A stretch of DNA of 8,336 bases from JAGQTE01 sp964648005 (GCA_964648005.1 CAZYKR010000199.1:1-8336), one strand, 5' to 3'; numbered from the stretch's first letter, positions 1 to 6,301 are shown. Notes: generated from the sequence alone by a model not told the origin. Translations and numbers: made by a program.

Positions 1-437
1 ACATGCTCCAGGCCATGAACACCGGCCACGACGGCTCGCTGACCACGGTGCACGCCAACAGCCCGCGCGACACGCTGTCCCGACTCGAGACGCTCGTGCT
101 GATGGCCGGCTTCGACCTGCCGATCCGGGCGATCCGTGAGCAGATGGCCTCGGCGCTCGACCTGATCGTGCAGCTGACCCGCCTGCGAGACGGCACCCGT
201 CGCATCACCCACATCTCCGAGGTGCAGGGCATGGAGGGCGACGTCATCACCCTCCAGGACGTGTTCCTGTTCGACTTCGGCATGGGTGTCGACGAGCACG
301 GGCGCTTCAAGGGCCACCTCAAGGCCACGGGCGTGCGGCCGAAGTTCGCCGAGAAGCTCGCCGACCTGGGCATCCGCCTGGGTCAGGAGGTCTTCCAACC
401 CGAGGGCTTCAGCCGCAAGGCGGTGGGGCGAGGGTGA
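1..437 (+). CDS. cpaF: Tad/Flp pilus assembly ATPase CpaF (TadA), C-terminal part, 5'-truncated by window edge
   Basis: This is the end of the hexameric cytoplasmic secretion ATPase that powers Flp pilin extrusion through the TadB/TadC platform. The gene enters from the left edge in frame (first full codon at base 3), and 144 residues are visible. The first residues, LQAMNTGHDGSLTTVHANS, are the highly conserved segment after Walker B in the VirB11/CpaF family, including the TTxHAN histidine box. The following RLETLVLM and IREQMASALDLIVQLTRL segments are also typical of CpaF. The C-terminus ends in the usual FxFDFGMG...G.....TG.RP.F...L...G tail. The Walker A and B motifs lie outside the window. 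The stop (TGA 435-437) overlaps the GTG start of the next gene by four bases (GTGA), which implies translational coupling. PilB- and GspE-type ATPases are less likely because the TTVHANS context and the downstream tadB/tadC are specific to the Tad system. Confidence 0.96.
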   Translation, partial: MLQAMNTGHDGSLTTVHANSPRDTLSRLETLVLMAGFDLPIRAIREQMASALDLIVQLTRLRDGTRRITHISEVQGMEGDVITLQDVFLFDFGMGVDEHGRFKGHLKATGVRPKFAEKLADLGIRLGQEVFQPEGFSRKAVGRG

Positions 438-2380
438 CGCGCATGATGAGGTACCGCTGGGTGGCGGTCGTCGTTGCCGCCACCGTCGCGCTGCTGGCCA
501 CGCTGGGCGCTCCGCTGGCCGCCGGCGCACAAGATCCGCAGCTGTCGCTGCGACGGCTCGACTCCGAAGACCCGGCGCAGACGCAGGCGACGTTCATCTG
601 GACGGGCGAGAAGAGCGCCGCCGAGCAGATCGGGGTGCAGGTCAACGGCACCTCCACGGCCGTGACGTCCCTCGAGAACCCCACGTTGGGCGACCTCGAA
701 GGCTCGATCGCCGTCGTCGTCGACACCGGGACGCAGATGAACGAGAACGGCCGGTTCCAGGCCGCCAAGGAGGCCCTGCGACCGCAGCTCACGGCGCTGG
801 CCGAGAGCGGCGTGGTGGTCTCGATCTGGGCCGCCGGGAAGACGCCCCAGCTCCTGCAGCCGTTCACCTCGAGCCCTGAGAAGATCGAGGACGCCCTCGA
901 TCGCATGGGTCCGTCCGAGGAGAGCGCGCTGTGGGGCACGCTCGAGCAGGCCGCCTCGACGGTGCGCAACCAGGGCACGTCCAAGCAGGGCAACATCCTG
1001 GTCGTCGCCGCCGATCGGGACACGGTCACCCAGACCAGCGCCGCCGCCGCACGTGGTGAGGTCGTCGGCTCGAACGCCGTGCTCATCGGCATCAACGTCC
1101 AAGGCAACCTCGACGCCGACGCGCTCCAAGACGTGGCGGCGGCCTCGGGCGGGTTCACCCTCAGCGCCAGCGACGCCGCGGGCACCGGCGACGCCATCAC
1201 CTCGGCGCTGACCACGTTCGATACCCAGCAGTACGTGGCGACGTTCGACTCCGGCGTCAACGCCGGCGACGTCGCCGAGTTCACCTTGACCGTCGGCGGC
1301 GTGACCGTCGAGGGAAGCTCGGTGATCGGCAGCGATGCCATCGGCCACGCCGTGGTCAGCCAGGAGGCGGTGACGAACACGTCACCCACGGCCTTCCTCC
1401 AGAACGGGTTCGGCCTGCTGCTGGCGGTGCTCCTGGTCGGTGCCGCCGCCGCCGGCATCGCCTATGCCATCACCTTGTTGGTCACCGACGACAACGAGCT
1501 CACCGCCGTGCTCTCCCCGTACGCGGACGGGTTCACGGCGGACACCGACGAGGACGACGAAGCGTCGCTGATGGCCAAGTCCGCCATCCTGCAGCGGGCG
1601 GTCGACCTCACCACGCAGGTCGCCGAGAGCCAGGGCTACCTCGCCCGCATGGAGGCGTCGCTCGAGCGGGCCAACCTGCCGTTGCGTGGCGGCGAGGCCA
1701 TCTTCTTCTACATCGCCTTCGTCATCGTCGTGACGTTCGGGGCGTTCTTCTTCTTCCGCAACGCCCTCGGCGGCCTGGTGGTCGGCATCATCGCCGCCAT
1801 GATCCCGGCTGCGGTGCTCAGCAGCATGGCCGCCACGCGCAAGAAGAAGTTCCTCTCGCAGCTGCCCGACACGCTGCAGCTGCTGTCGGGCACGCTCCGC
1901 GCCGGCTACTCGCTCATGCAGGGTGTCGAGGCAGTGTCCCAGGAGGTCGAGGACCCGATGGGCCTCGAGCTTCGTCGAGTCGTGACCGAGGCCCGGCTGG
2001 GCCGCCCGCTGGAGGAGTCGCTCGACGGCATGGCGGACCGCATGGACAGCCCGGACTTCGCCTGGGCGGTCATGGCCATCCGCATCCAGCGCGAGGTCGG
2101 CGGCAACCTGTCCGAGCTGCTCCTCACCGTCGCCGAGACGATGACCGCTCGCGAACGCCTGCGCCGCGAGGTGGCGGCGCTCACCGCTGAGGGCCGGGTC
2201 TCCGCCTACGTCCTCGCCGGTCTGCCGGTGGCGCTCGGTCTCGTGATGTACACCATCAACCCGAAGTACACCGGCACCCTGTTCAGCGAGACGCTGGGCA
2301 TCGTGCTCCTCGTCCTGGCGGCGGTCGGCATGCTCGTCGGCTTCCTCTGGATGAGGAAGATCATCAACATCGAGATCTGA
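434..2380 (+). CDS. tadB: VWA domain-TadB fusion: type II secretion F-family pilus platform protein with secreted N-terminal domain
   Basis: This is an inner-membrane platform protein of the Tad pilus fused to an extracytoplasmic VWA-like domain, 648 residues long against about 300 for ordinary TadB. Residues 6-32 form a signal peptide or N-terminal anchor (basic MRYR, hydrophobic core, AAGA^Q). Residues about 89-265 look like a von Willebrand A fold: strand SIAVVVDTGTQMN, then FQAAKEALRPQL, SGVVVSIWAAG, a WGTLEQAAS helix and ILVVAADRD. The metal site is degenerate, because the expected DxSxS reads D97-T-G-T-Q101. A membrane helix (about 326-348) precedes a cytoplasmic linker and the actinobacterial TadB signature LERANLPLRGGEA. 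Two helices follow (about 422-440 and 446-468), then a T2SSF domain (about 469-590, with the LRAGYSLMQGVEAVSQE core), and two C-terminal helices (about 590-608 and 622-643). GTG 434 overlaps the cpaF stop. The ATG at 443 is a close alternative, because GAGG at 430-433 sits nine bases ahead of it and would shorten the protein by three residues. The platform role is well supported; the VWA role is unknown. Confidence 0.93.
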   Translation: MTRMMRYRWVAVVVAATVALLATLGAPLAAGAQDPQLSLRRLDSEDPAQTQATFIWTGEKSAAEQIGVQVNGTSTAVTSLENPTLGDLEGSIAVVVDTGTQMNENGRFQAAKEALRPQLTALAESGVVVSIWAAGKTPQLLQPFTSSPEKIEDALDRMGPSEESALWGTLEQAASTVRNQGTSKQGNILVVAADRDTVTQTSAAAARGEVVGSNAVLIGINVQGNLDADALQDVAAASGGFTLSASDAAGTGDAITSALTTFDTQQYVATFDSGVNAGDVAEFTLTVGGVTVEGSSVIGSDAIGHAVVSQEAVTNTSPTAFLQNGFGLLLAVLLVGAAAAGIAYAITLLVTDDNELTAVLSPYADGFTADTDEDDEASLMAKSAILQRAVDLTTQVAESQGYLARMEASLERANLPLRGGEAIFFYIAFVIVVTFGAFFFFRNALGGLVVGIIAAMIPAAVLSSMAATRKKKFLSQLPDTLQLLSGTLRAGYSLMQGVEAVSQEVEDPMGLELRRVVTEARLGRPLEESLDGMADRMDSPDFAWAVMAIRIQREVGGNLSELLLTVAETMTARERLRREVAALTAEGRVSAYVLAGLPVALGLVMYTINPKYTGTLFSETLGIVLLVLAAVGMLVGFLWMRKIINIEI

Positions 2381-2382
2381 CC

Positions 2383-3315
2383 ATGGAACCAATGCTCCTC
2401 ATCGGCATCATCCTCGTCGGCGGTGCCATCGCCCTCGGCCTGTGGGCGGTGCTCAGCTCCTACAACGAGAAGGCCATGGTCCGCGAGTCGCTCAAGCAAC
2501 TCGAGGGCTACGAGGTCGAGAACGTGCGCGACCAGGAGCTCCTGGCGCCGATCACCGACCGTGCGCTCGTGCCGGTGCTCAAGGGCCTGACCTCGGTCGG
2601 CCGCCGGTTCACCCCGGTGGGCTACGTCGACAACGTCCGCAAGAAGTTCATCTACGCCGGCAACGGCTCCGCCGAGGCGGTCGACCGCTTCCTCGCCACC
2701 CGGGTCATCACCGTCATCGCCGTGCTGCCGGCCCTGTGGTTCGCCTTCGTGTGGAACCCCATGAACCTCAAGGGCATGACGCAGTTCCTCGTCGGCGGCC
2801 TGTTGGCGGTGGCGCTGATCCTGGGTCCTGACGCCATGTTGTCGCGTCGGGTCGAGGAGCGGATGCACGAGCTGCAGATCACGCTGCCCGACGTGCTCGA
2901 CCTGCTGACGATCAGCGTCGAGGCCGGGTTGGGCTTCGAGCAGGCACTCGACCGCACCATCACCGCCGTGCCCGGCCCGCTGTCGGACGAGTTCGCCCGG
3001 ATGCTCGGCGAGGTCCGCGCCGGGTCAACCCGAGCGGATGCGATGCGCGCCATGGAACAGCGCACCAATGTGCCCGAGCTCCGGTCGTTCGTGCTCGCCA
3101 TCCTCCAGGCCGACACCTTCGGCGTCTCGATCGGTCGTGTGCTGCGGTCGCAGTCCGAGGAGATGCGCATCAAGCGGCGCCAGCTGGCGGCGGAGCGGGC
3201 CCAGAAGGCGCCCGTGAAGATGCTGATCCCGATGGTCTTCTGCGTCTTCCCGTCGCTGTTCGTGGTCGTGCTCGGCCCGGCGATCATCAACATCCGCAAG
3301 GCTTTCAGCGCCTGA
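2383..3315 (+). CDS. tadC: Tad pilus platform protein TadC (type II secretion F family)
   Basis: This is the second inner-membrane platform subunit of the Flp pilus machine. It is thought to pair with TadB and couple CpaF ATP hydrolysis to pilin extrusion. The protein has 310 residues, normal for TadC. Residues 4-26 form an N-terminal membrane helix, followed by a cytoplasmic stretch and two more helices at about 106-124 and 132-153. The T2SSF domain covers about 158-280 (LPDVLDLLTISVEAGLGFEQAL, then a helical repeat ending in TFGVSIGRVLRSQSEEMR). The RRQLAAERAQKAPVKMLIP motif leading into the last helix (about 281-305) is characteristic of TadC. ATG 2383 lies two bases after the tadB stop, with only a weak GAG-type ribosome binding site, so coupling is likely. 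An in-frame ATG at 2392 is an alternative start. The order cpaF-tadB-tadC is the conserved core of tad loci. Confidence 0.95.
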   Translation: MEPMLLIGIILVGGAIALGLWAVLSSYNEKAMVRESLKQLEGYEVENVRDQELLAPITDRALVPVLKGLTSVGRRFTPVGYVDNVRKKFIYAGNGSAEAVDRFLATRVITVIAVLPALWFAFVWNPMNLKGMTQFLVGGLLAVALILGPDAMLSRRVEERMHELQITLPDVLDLLTISVEAGLGFEQALDRTITAVPGPLSDEFARMLGEVRAGSTRADAMRAMEQRTNVPELRSFVLAILQADTFGVSIGRVLRSQSEEMRIKRRQLAAERAQKAPVKMLIPMVFCVFPSLFVVVLGPAIINIRKAFSA

Positions 3316-3322
3316 GGCGGGT

Positions 3323-4822
3323 GTGACCGCGGCGGGGGAGTCGACGGCGTCGTCGCCCTCGCGCCCGGCGCCGTCGTCGGAGCGGGCACGGTTCCACCCG
3401 GCACAGCTCTCGATCGCCGGCGTGCTCGGCATCGGCGTGGCGCTCTGGGGATTCCTGGCCGCGTCTGACGCGCTGAGCGACAACAGCCTCTTCACCCACC
3501 TGGCCACCGGACGGCTGATCCTCGAGGAGGGAGCCGTTCCGACGACGGACCCTTACTCCTACACGGCACGCGGCGAGCCGTGGCTCGTGCAGAGCTGGCT
3601 GGTGTCGTGGCTGTACGGCGTCGCCGACGCCGTGGTGGGCCCCGCCGCCGTGCGGGTGCTCGCCGGAGCGCTCGGAGCCGTGACCGCCGCGGGGGTGTGG
3701 TCATTGACGCGGCCGGCCAAGACCCTGCTGAGCCGCCTGCTGGTGGCCGTCCCGGCGTTGCTGGTGGCTGGCATGTTCTGGTCGGGGCGACCGCTGCTGG
3801 TCGGATACCTCGGGACCGTGCTCGTGCTGTTGAGCGTGCAACGCCGCTGGGCGCCGGCGTGGATGGTGCCGATCCTGTGGGTGTGGACCAACAGCCACGG
3901 GTCGTTCCCGTTGGCGGTGCTGCTGCTCGCCGCCGTGGCGGTGGGCCGCAGACTCGACGGCGTCGACGTGCGCCAGGACCTGCACCGGTTGGGCTGGGCG
4001 ATCGCCGGCGTGGCGCTGGCCTGCATCAATCCCCTCGGTCCGAAGCTGCTGACCTTCCCGCTGGACCTGCTCGACAAGACCAGCATCTTGCGCAACGTGC
4101 TGGAGTGGGCCTCGCCGGACTTCTCGACCACCGGTGCACGGCTGTTCCTGGTGCAGTTGCTGCTCGCCGTGGTGGCCTTGGTGCGCAAGCCGGCGTGGCG
4201 TCGGGTCGTGCCGTCGCTCGTCTTCGTGGCGCTGGCCCTGCTCAGTCTGCGCAACGTACCGCTGGCCAGTCTGGTGCTCGTGCCCGCTATGGCCCCTGGC
4301 CTGGCCGGGCTCGGCTCCATCACCGGACGCGAGCGCGGGGCCACAGCGCTCGGCCTCGGCGCGGCGTTGACGGTGGCCTTCGCCGTCGTGGTGGTCAGCG
4401 TGGCGCGGGCGCCGGCGTTCGATCTGCGCACGTACCCCGAGGAGGCGACGGCCATCCTCGCCGCCGAGGGTCTGCTGGGCGGCGACGCCCGGGTCCTGAC
4501 GTCCGACGTCGTCGGGAACTACCACGGGCTGTTGCTCGGTCCCGACGCCGCCGCCTTCATCGACGATCGCTACGACATGTACCCGCTGGGGCTTCTGCGG
4601 AACTACCTCGTCGTGCGTGGTGCCGGGCCCGGGTGGGCCGACGTCCTGGACGCCTGCGGCGTCGAGGCTGTCCTATTCGAGCGCTCACAGCCCATCGTGC
4701 AGGTCCTCACCGCAGATCCCGCATGGCGGGTGGAGTTCAGCGACAGCGAGGTGGTGCTGCTCCGCCGCCGTGGCGCCGCTCCGGACGTCACCCCGGCCTG
4801 CACCGCCGGGCTCGGTGCGTGA
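3323..4822 (+). CDS. Polytopic GT-C-like membrane protein, putative lipid-linked-sugar glycosyltransferase
   Basis: This 499-residue integral membrane protein has a proline/serine-rich cytoplasmic N-terminus of about 27 residues. Roughly nine or ten hydrophobic helices follow between residues 28 and 370, then a soluble C-terminal region of about 130 residues. The first predicted outer loop carries D48/D52...HLATGRLILEEGAVPTTDPYSYT (about 48-80). This matches the acidic first-loop pattern and the H-L-x-x-G-x-x-I-L...P-x-x-D-P-x-S-x-T motif of a widespread, poorly characterised family often annotated as glycosyltransferase family 39-like. The C-terminal region has the family's FIDDRYDMY segment near residue 412 and the DPAWRV...VVLLRR ending. 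It starts at GTG 3323, seven bases after the tadC stop, with GAGGCGG (3314-3320) unusually close. Its position in the tad operon suggests pilin or surface glycan modification, but that is inference. Acceptor and donor are unknown, and a non-catalytic membrane role remains possible. Confidence 0.8.
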   Translation: MTAAGESTASSPSRPAPSSERARFHPAQLSIAGVLGIGVALWGFLAASDALSDNSLFTHLATGRLILEEGAVPTTDPYSYTARGEPWLVQSWLVSWLYGVADAVVGPAAVRVLAGALGAVTAAGVWSLTRPAKTLLSRLLVAVPALLVAGMFWSGRPLLVGYLGTVLVLLSVQRRWAPAWMVPILWVWTNSHGSFPLAVLLLAAVAVGRRLDGVDVRQDLHRLGWAIAGVALACINPLGPKLLTFPLDLLDKTSILRNVLEWASPDFSTTGARLFLVQLLLAVVALVRKPAWRRVVPSLVFVALALLSLRNVPLASLVLVPAMAPGLAGLGSITGRERGATALGLGAALTVAFAVVVVSVARAPAFDLRTYPEEATAILAAEGLLGGDARVLTSDVVGNYHGLLLGPDAAAFIDDRYDMYPLGLLRNYLVVRGAGPGWADVLDACGVEAVLFERSQPIVQVLTADPAWRVEFSDSEVVLLRRRGAAPDVTPACTAGLGA

Positions 4823-4836
4823 GCCGGTCGACCGGC
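4823..4836. repeat. 14-bp perfect palindrome immediately after the GT-C-like gene stop
   Basis: The sequence GCCGGTCGACCGGC equals its own reverse complement and begins at the base after the TGA stop at 4820-4822. It could form a short five-pair hairpin with a TCGA loop or act as a protein-binding dyad. No U-tract follows, so it is not called a terminator by itself. Chance palindromes are common in such GC-rich DNA. Confidence 0.5.
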
Positions 4837-4878
4837 CGGCGACGCCAGGGAACCGAAACGCACGACCCGAGACGCGAA

Positions 4879-4900
4879 GAAGGGGCCCGGAGGCCCCTTC
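4879..4900. terminator. Bidirectional-type terminator hairpin between the convergent tad operon and pilin genes
   Basis: A perfect nine-pair inverted repeat, GAAGGGGCC (4879-4887) with GGCCCCTTC (4892-4900), encloses a four-base CGGA loop. It lies in the 123-base gap where the plus-strand GT-C-like gene and the minus-strand pilin 2 converge, 56 bases from the former and 45 from the latter. The T-runs on either side are weak (TTCTTCG on the minus-strand exit), as is common in actinobacteria. The position and stem quality support termination in both directions. Confidence 0.8.
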
Positions 4901-4945
4901 GACGTTGGTTCGCTGGCTGTTGACGAGTCGGGCAATGCCCGGAAC

Positions 4946-5161
4946 TCAGCAATCGGTCTCGACGGCGTCTCCGGTTCCGGCCCCGACGATGGCGCTCGCA
5001 GAGCAGTCCATCTTCGAGGTCGTGGCGCTCGAGAAGAACGTCATGGCCGTGACACACACGAGAGCGATGAGGGAGACGAGCAGTGCGTACTCAACGAGAT
5101 TCGCACCGTCGTCACCTGAGCACCGGAGGCGGTCCCGACCGTCTTGCCTCAGGTCACTCAT
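4946..5161 (-). CDS. Flp-family prepilin, probable minor pilin with Cys-bounded C-terminal tail
   Basis: This is a small type IVb (Flp) prepilin of 71 residues. After a hydrophilic 19-residue leader rich in Asp and Arg, the prepilin peptidase site reads DDG^ANLVEYALL, with Glu at +5 and Tyr at +6 of the mature chain as in Flp pilins. A single hydrophobic helix follows (about 22-43). Unlike its neighbour, the mature protein has a longer glycine/alanine-rich tail framed by C53 and the C-terminal C71, so a disulfide loop is possible if it is exported to an oxidising environment. C36 lies within the helix, and C14 is in the leader that is removed. The ATG at 5161 is fixed by an in-frame TGA codon one codon upstream (5165-5167). 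The GAGGAAG stretch (5174-5180) is rather far away, and GGGG at 5169-5172 is closer, so translation initiation may be modest. The gene lies downstream of pilin 1 on the same strand. The Flp class is secure; the minor-pilin role is inferred. Confidence 0.88.
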   Translation of the reverse strand: MSDLRQDGRDRLRCSGDDGANLVEYALLVSLIALVCVTAMTFFSSATTSKMDCSASAIVGAGTGDAVETDC

Positions 5162-5195
5162 CGTTCAGCCCCGCTTCCTCGGTCCGGAGATGCAA

Positions 5196-5224
5196 GAGGC
5201 GGGCCCGAGCCTCGGGCCCGCCTC
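5196..5224 (-). terminator. Strong 13-bp hairpin between the two pilin genes (attenuator or 3' stabiliser)
   Basis: GAGGCGGGCCCGA (5196-5208) pairs perfectly with TCGGGCCCGCCTC (5212-5224) around a three-base loop. It begins 26 bases beyond the pilin 1 stop. On the minus strand only TTGCATCT follows, with no long U-run, so termination is probably partial. Only 34 bases separate it from the pilin 2 start, which leaves little room for a separate promoter. Pilin 2 therefore probably depends on read-through. Confidence 0.75.
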
Positions 5225-5250
5225 CTACACTCAGACCTTCGGTCCCTTGA

Positions 5251-5442
5251 TCAAGCGTCGTTGATCGCGGTGCCGACCGACGAGAACTTCGACGAAGCGC
5301 TCGCGCCGAGGAAGGTGATGGCGAGGATGCAGACGACGGCGATGAGGGCCACGAGGAGCGCGTACTCCACGAGCGAGGCGCCACGATCGGTCGAGCAACG
5401 AGCCTGCAGCCAAGCGTTGGCGTAATCGAAAGCAGTGAGCAT
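5251..5442 (-). CDS. flp: Flp-family prepilin, probable major Tad pilin
   Basis: This is the probable structural subunit of the Flp/Tad pilus: a 63-residue prepilin in the usual size range for the family. The 21-residue leader ends at G21, and the cleavage/methylation region reads DRG^ASLVEYALL, giving a mature chain of 42 residues with Glu +5 and Tyr +6. A hydrophobic helix runs from about 24 to 46, and the short tail (SASSKFSSVGTAINDA) resembles classic Flp pilins. Prepilin peptidase (TadV/CpaA type, not in this window) should process it before assembly by CpaF and TadB/TadC. ATG 5442 has a strong ribosome binding site, GGGAG at 5449-5453, six bases ahead. The mature chain is about half identical to pilin 2 by hand alignment (22 of 42), so the two are tandem paralogues. 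The good ribosome binding site and upstream position suggest it is the major pilin. An oddity is Cys38 within the helix, shared with pilin 2. Confidence 0.93.
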   Translation of the reverse strand: MLTAFDYANAWLQARCSTDRGASLVEYALLVALIAVVCILAITFLGASASSKFSSVGTAINDA

Positions 5443-5582
5443 TGTGGTCTCCCTTTTGGTTGGTGCTTGCTTAGTTGGGCCCGGCAGCGGAGTGCCGTCG
5501 GGTCCGGCTTCCTGTCGAGAAGAAGTATCGTCAACATTCGGGCGACGCTGTATGGCTCAATTGGCCTATTTTGCGATCACCC

Positions 5583-5591
5583 TGTGGATAA
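5583..5591 (-). promoter_or_regulatory. Perfect DnaA-box sequence upstream of pilin 1
   Basis: On the minus strand the bases read TTATCCACA, an exact match to the high-affinity E. coli R1 DnaA box. It lies about 140 bases upstream of the pilin 1 start in the AT-richer part of the intergenic region. I saw no second box nearby, so this is not an origin. Actinobacterial boxes more often read TTGTCCACA, so binding is only a possibility. Confidence 0.35.
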
Positions 5592-5613
5592 CTGCGGTAT
5601 GGGTACACCCGGT

Positions 5614-5638
5614 GAGTCGGAGCGACTCGAGGGAGTCG
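5614..5638. repeat. Three-arm alternating hairpin cluster after the response regulator gene
   Basis: GAGTCG (5614-5619), CGACTC (5623-5628) and GAGTCG (5633-5638) are three six-base arms. The middle arm can pair with either flank, giving two mutually exclusive hairpins with loops of three or four bases. The cluster starts nine bases beyond the regulator stop on the minus strand. No U-run follows, so it is at best a weak terminator or switch-like element at the end of the two-component transcript. Confidence 0.4.
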
Positions 5639-5646
5639 GGGACGCC

Positions 5647-6291
5647 TCAGTCCAGGTGGACGATGCCCATGCGCACGGCCTGGAGCACGGCCTGGGTCCG
5701 GTCCCGGGCGTCGAGCTTCTGGTAGATCGACGCCAGGTGGTTCTTGACCGTCTTCTGGCTGATGAAGAGCTGTTCGGCCACCTCGGGCGTCGAGAGACCG
5801 TCAGCGATGAGCTGCAGCACCTCTTCCTCGCGCTTGGTGATGATCCGGTCTTCCTCGGCTGAGGGCTGGTCGAGCTTGCGGACCTCGTCGAGCATCGAGG
5901 CGGCGAGCTGGGGCGACAGGGCGGTCTCGCCGCTGAACGCCATGCGCACGGCGTTGGCGATCTCGTCGGTGGAGCAGTCCTTGACGAGGTAGCCGCTGGC
6001 ACCGGCGCGGATCGCCGCCGCCAGGACCTCCTGGTCGGCGTGCATGGTGAGCATCACGATCTTGATCTGCGGCAGGTCGATCTTGATCTGGCGGGTGGCC
6101 TCGACGCCGTCGACCTCGGGCATGGTGACGTCCATGAGGATGACATCGGGCTCGAGCTCCTCAGCGAGGCGGATCGCCTCGTCGCCGTCACGCGCCTCGC
6201 CGACGATGTCGAAGCCCTGGTCGGTCATCGAACGGCGCAGGCCCTCGCGCAGCATCCGATGGTCGTCGGCGAGCATGAGGCGGATGGTCAA
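5647..6291 (-). CDS. NarL/FixJ-family two-component response regulator
   Basis: This is a DNA-binding response regulator of 214 residues, probably phosphorylated by the kinase encoded just upstream. The receiver domain spans about 2-120, with acidic pocket D9/D10, phospho-acceptor D54 in ILMDVTMPEVDG, T82 and K104 all present. A short linker leads to a LuxR-type helix-turn-helix at about 149-210 (ITKREEEVLQLIADGLS, then ISQKTVKNHLASIYQKL). The start is TTG at 6291, because AGGAGA (6296-6301) sits five bases ahead and the resulting N-terminus, MTIRLMLADDHRMLREGL, is exactly that of the family. A longer in-frame reading reaching back to 6723 would run out of frame through the kinase gene and is not credible. 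It follows the kinase by 116 bases and precedes the pilin genes on the same strand, so pilin control is plausible but unproven. Confidence 0.95.
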   Translation of the reverse strand: MTIRLMLADDHRMLREGLRRSMTDQGFDIVGEARDGDEAIRLAEELEPDVILMDVTMPEVDGVEATRQIKIDLPQIKIVMLTMHADQEVLAAAIRAGASGYLVKDCSTDEIANAVRMAFSGETALSPQLAASMLDEVRKLDQPSAEEDRIITKREEEVLQLIADGLSTPEVAEQLFISQKTVKNHLASIYQKLDARDRTQAVLQAVRMGIVHLD

Positions 6292-6295
6292 CGGT

Positions 6296-6301
6296 TCTCC
6301 T
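6296..6301 (-). promoter_or_regulatory. Ribosome binding site that fixes the TTG start of the response regulator
   Basis: The minus strand reads AGGAGA followed by ACCG and TTG. This is a near-perfect Shine-Dalgarno core five bases from the rare start codon, and it decides the choice of TTG 6291 over the internal ATG at 6276. Confidence 0.8.

Larger units (their letters stand above)
5443..5646 (-). promoter_or_regulatory. Upstream region of the pilin genes (presumed promoter and leader)
   Basis: This 204-base gap between the response regulator stop and pilin 1 is the longest non-coding stretch in the window. Its central part (about 5520-5600) is clearly more AT-rich than its surroundings. 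It contains the pilin 1 ribosome binding site, a small five-pair hairpin in the presumed leader (CGGCA 5482-5486 with TGCCG 5493-5497), a DnaA-box sequence and a cluster of dyads near the regulator stop. I could not identify a convincing -35/-10 pair; TTGAC and GATACT-like strings occur on the minus strand but with wrong spacing. A pilin promoter here is inferred from position. Confidence 0.5.

Noticed and set aside
383..1458. Long minus-strand frames opposite the VWA-TadB gene
   Set aside because: No recognisable domains and biased composition; the plus-strand gene is clearly coding.
3580..4923. A 447-codon plus-strand frame overlapping the GT-C-like gene
   Set aside because: Its product is Arg/Gly/Ala-rich low-complexity typical of a shifted frame, while the overlapping 499-residue protein has coherent membrane helices and family motifs.
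5154..5537. A 127-codon minus-strand frame across the pilin 1 region
   Set aside because: It overlaps pilin 1 in another frame and yields a Ser/Pro/Arg-rich string; pilin 1 has a strong ribosome binding site and canonical pilin processing motif.
5583..5591. Replication origin
   Set aside because: Only one DnaA-box sequence was seen, with no box cluster, no AT-rich unwinding element and no dnaA or dnaN nearby.
5443..5646. A c-di-GMP (GEMM) riboswitch ahead of the pilin genes
   Set aside because: The leader shows only a small hairpin and none of the conserved GEMM core strings in the expected order could be recognised.
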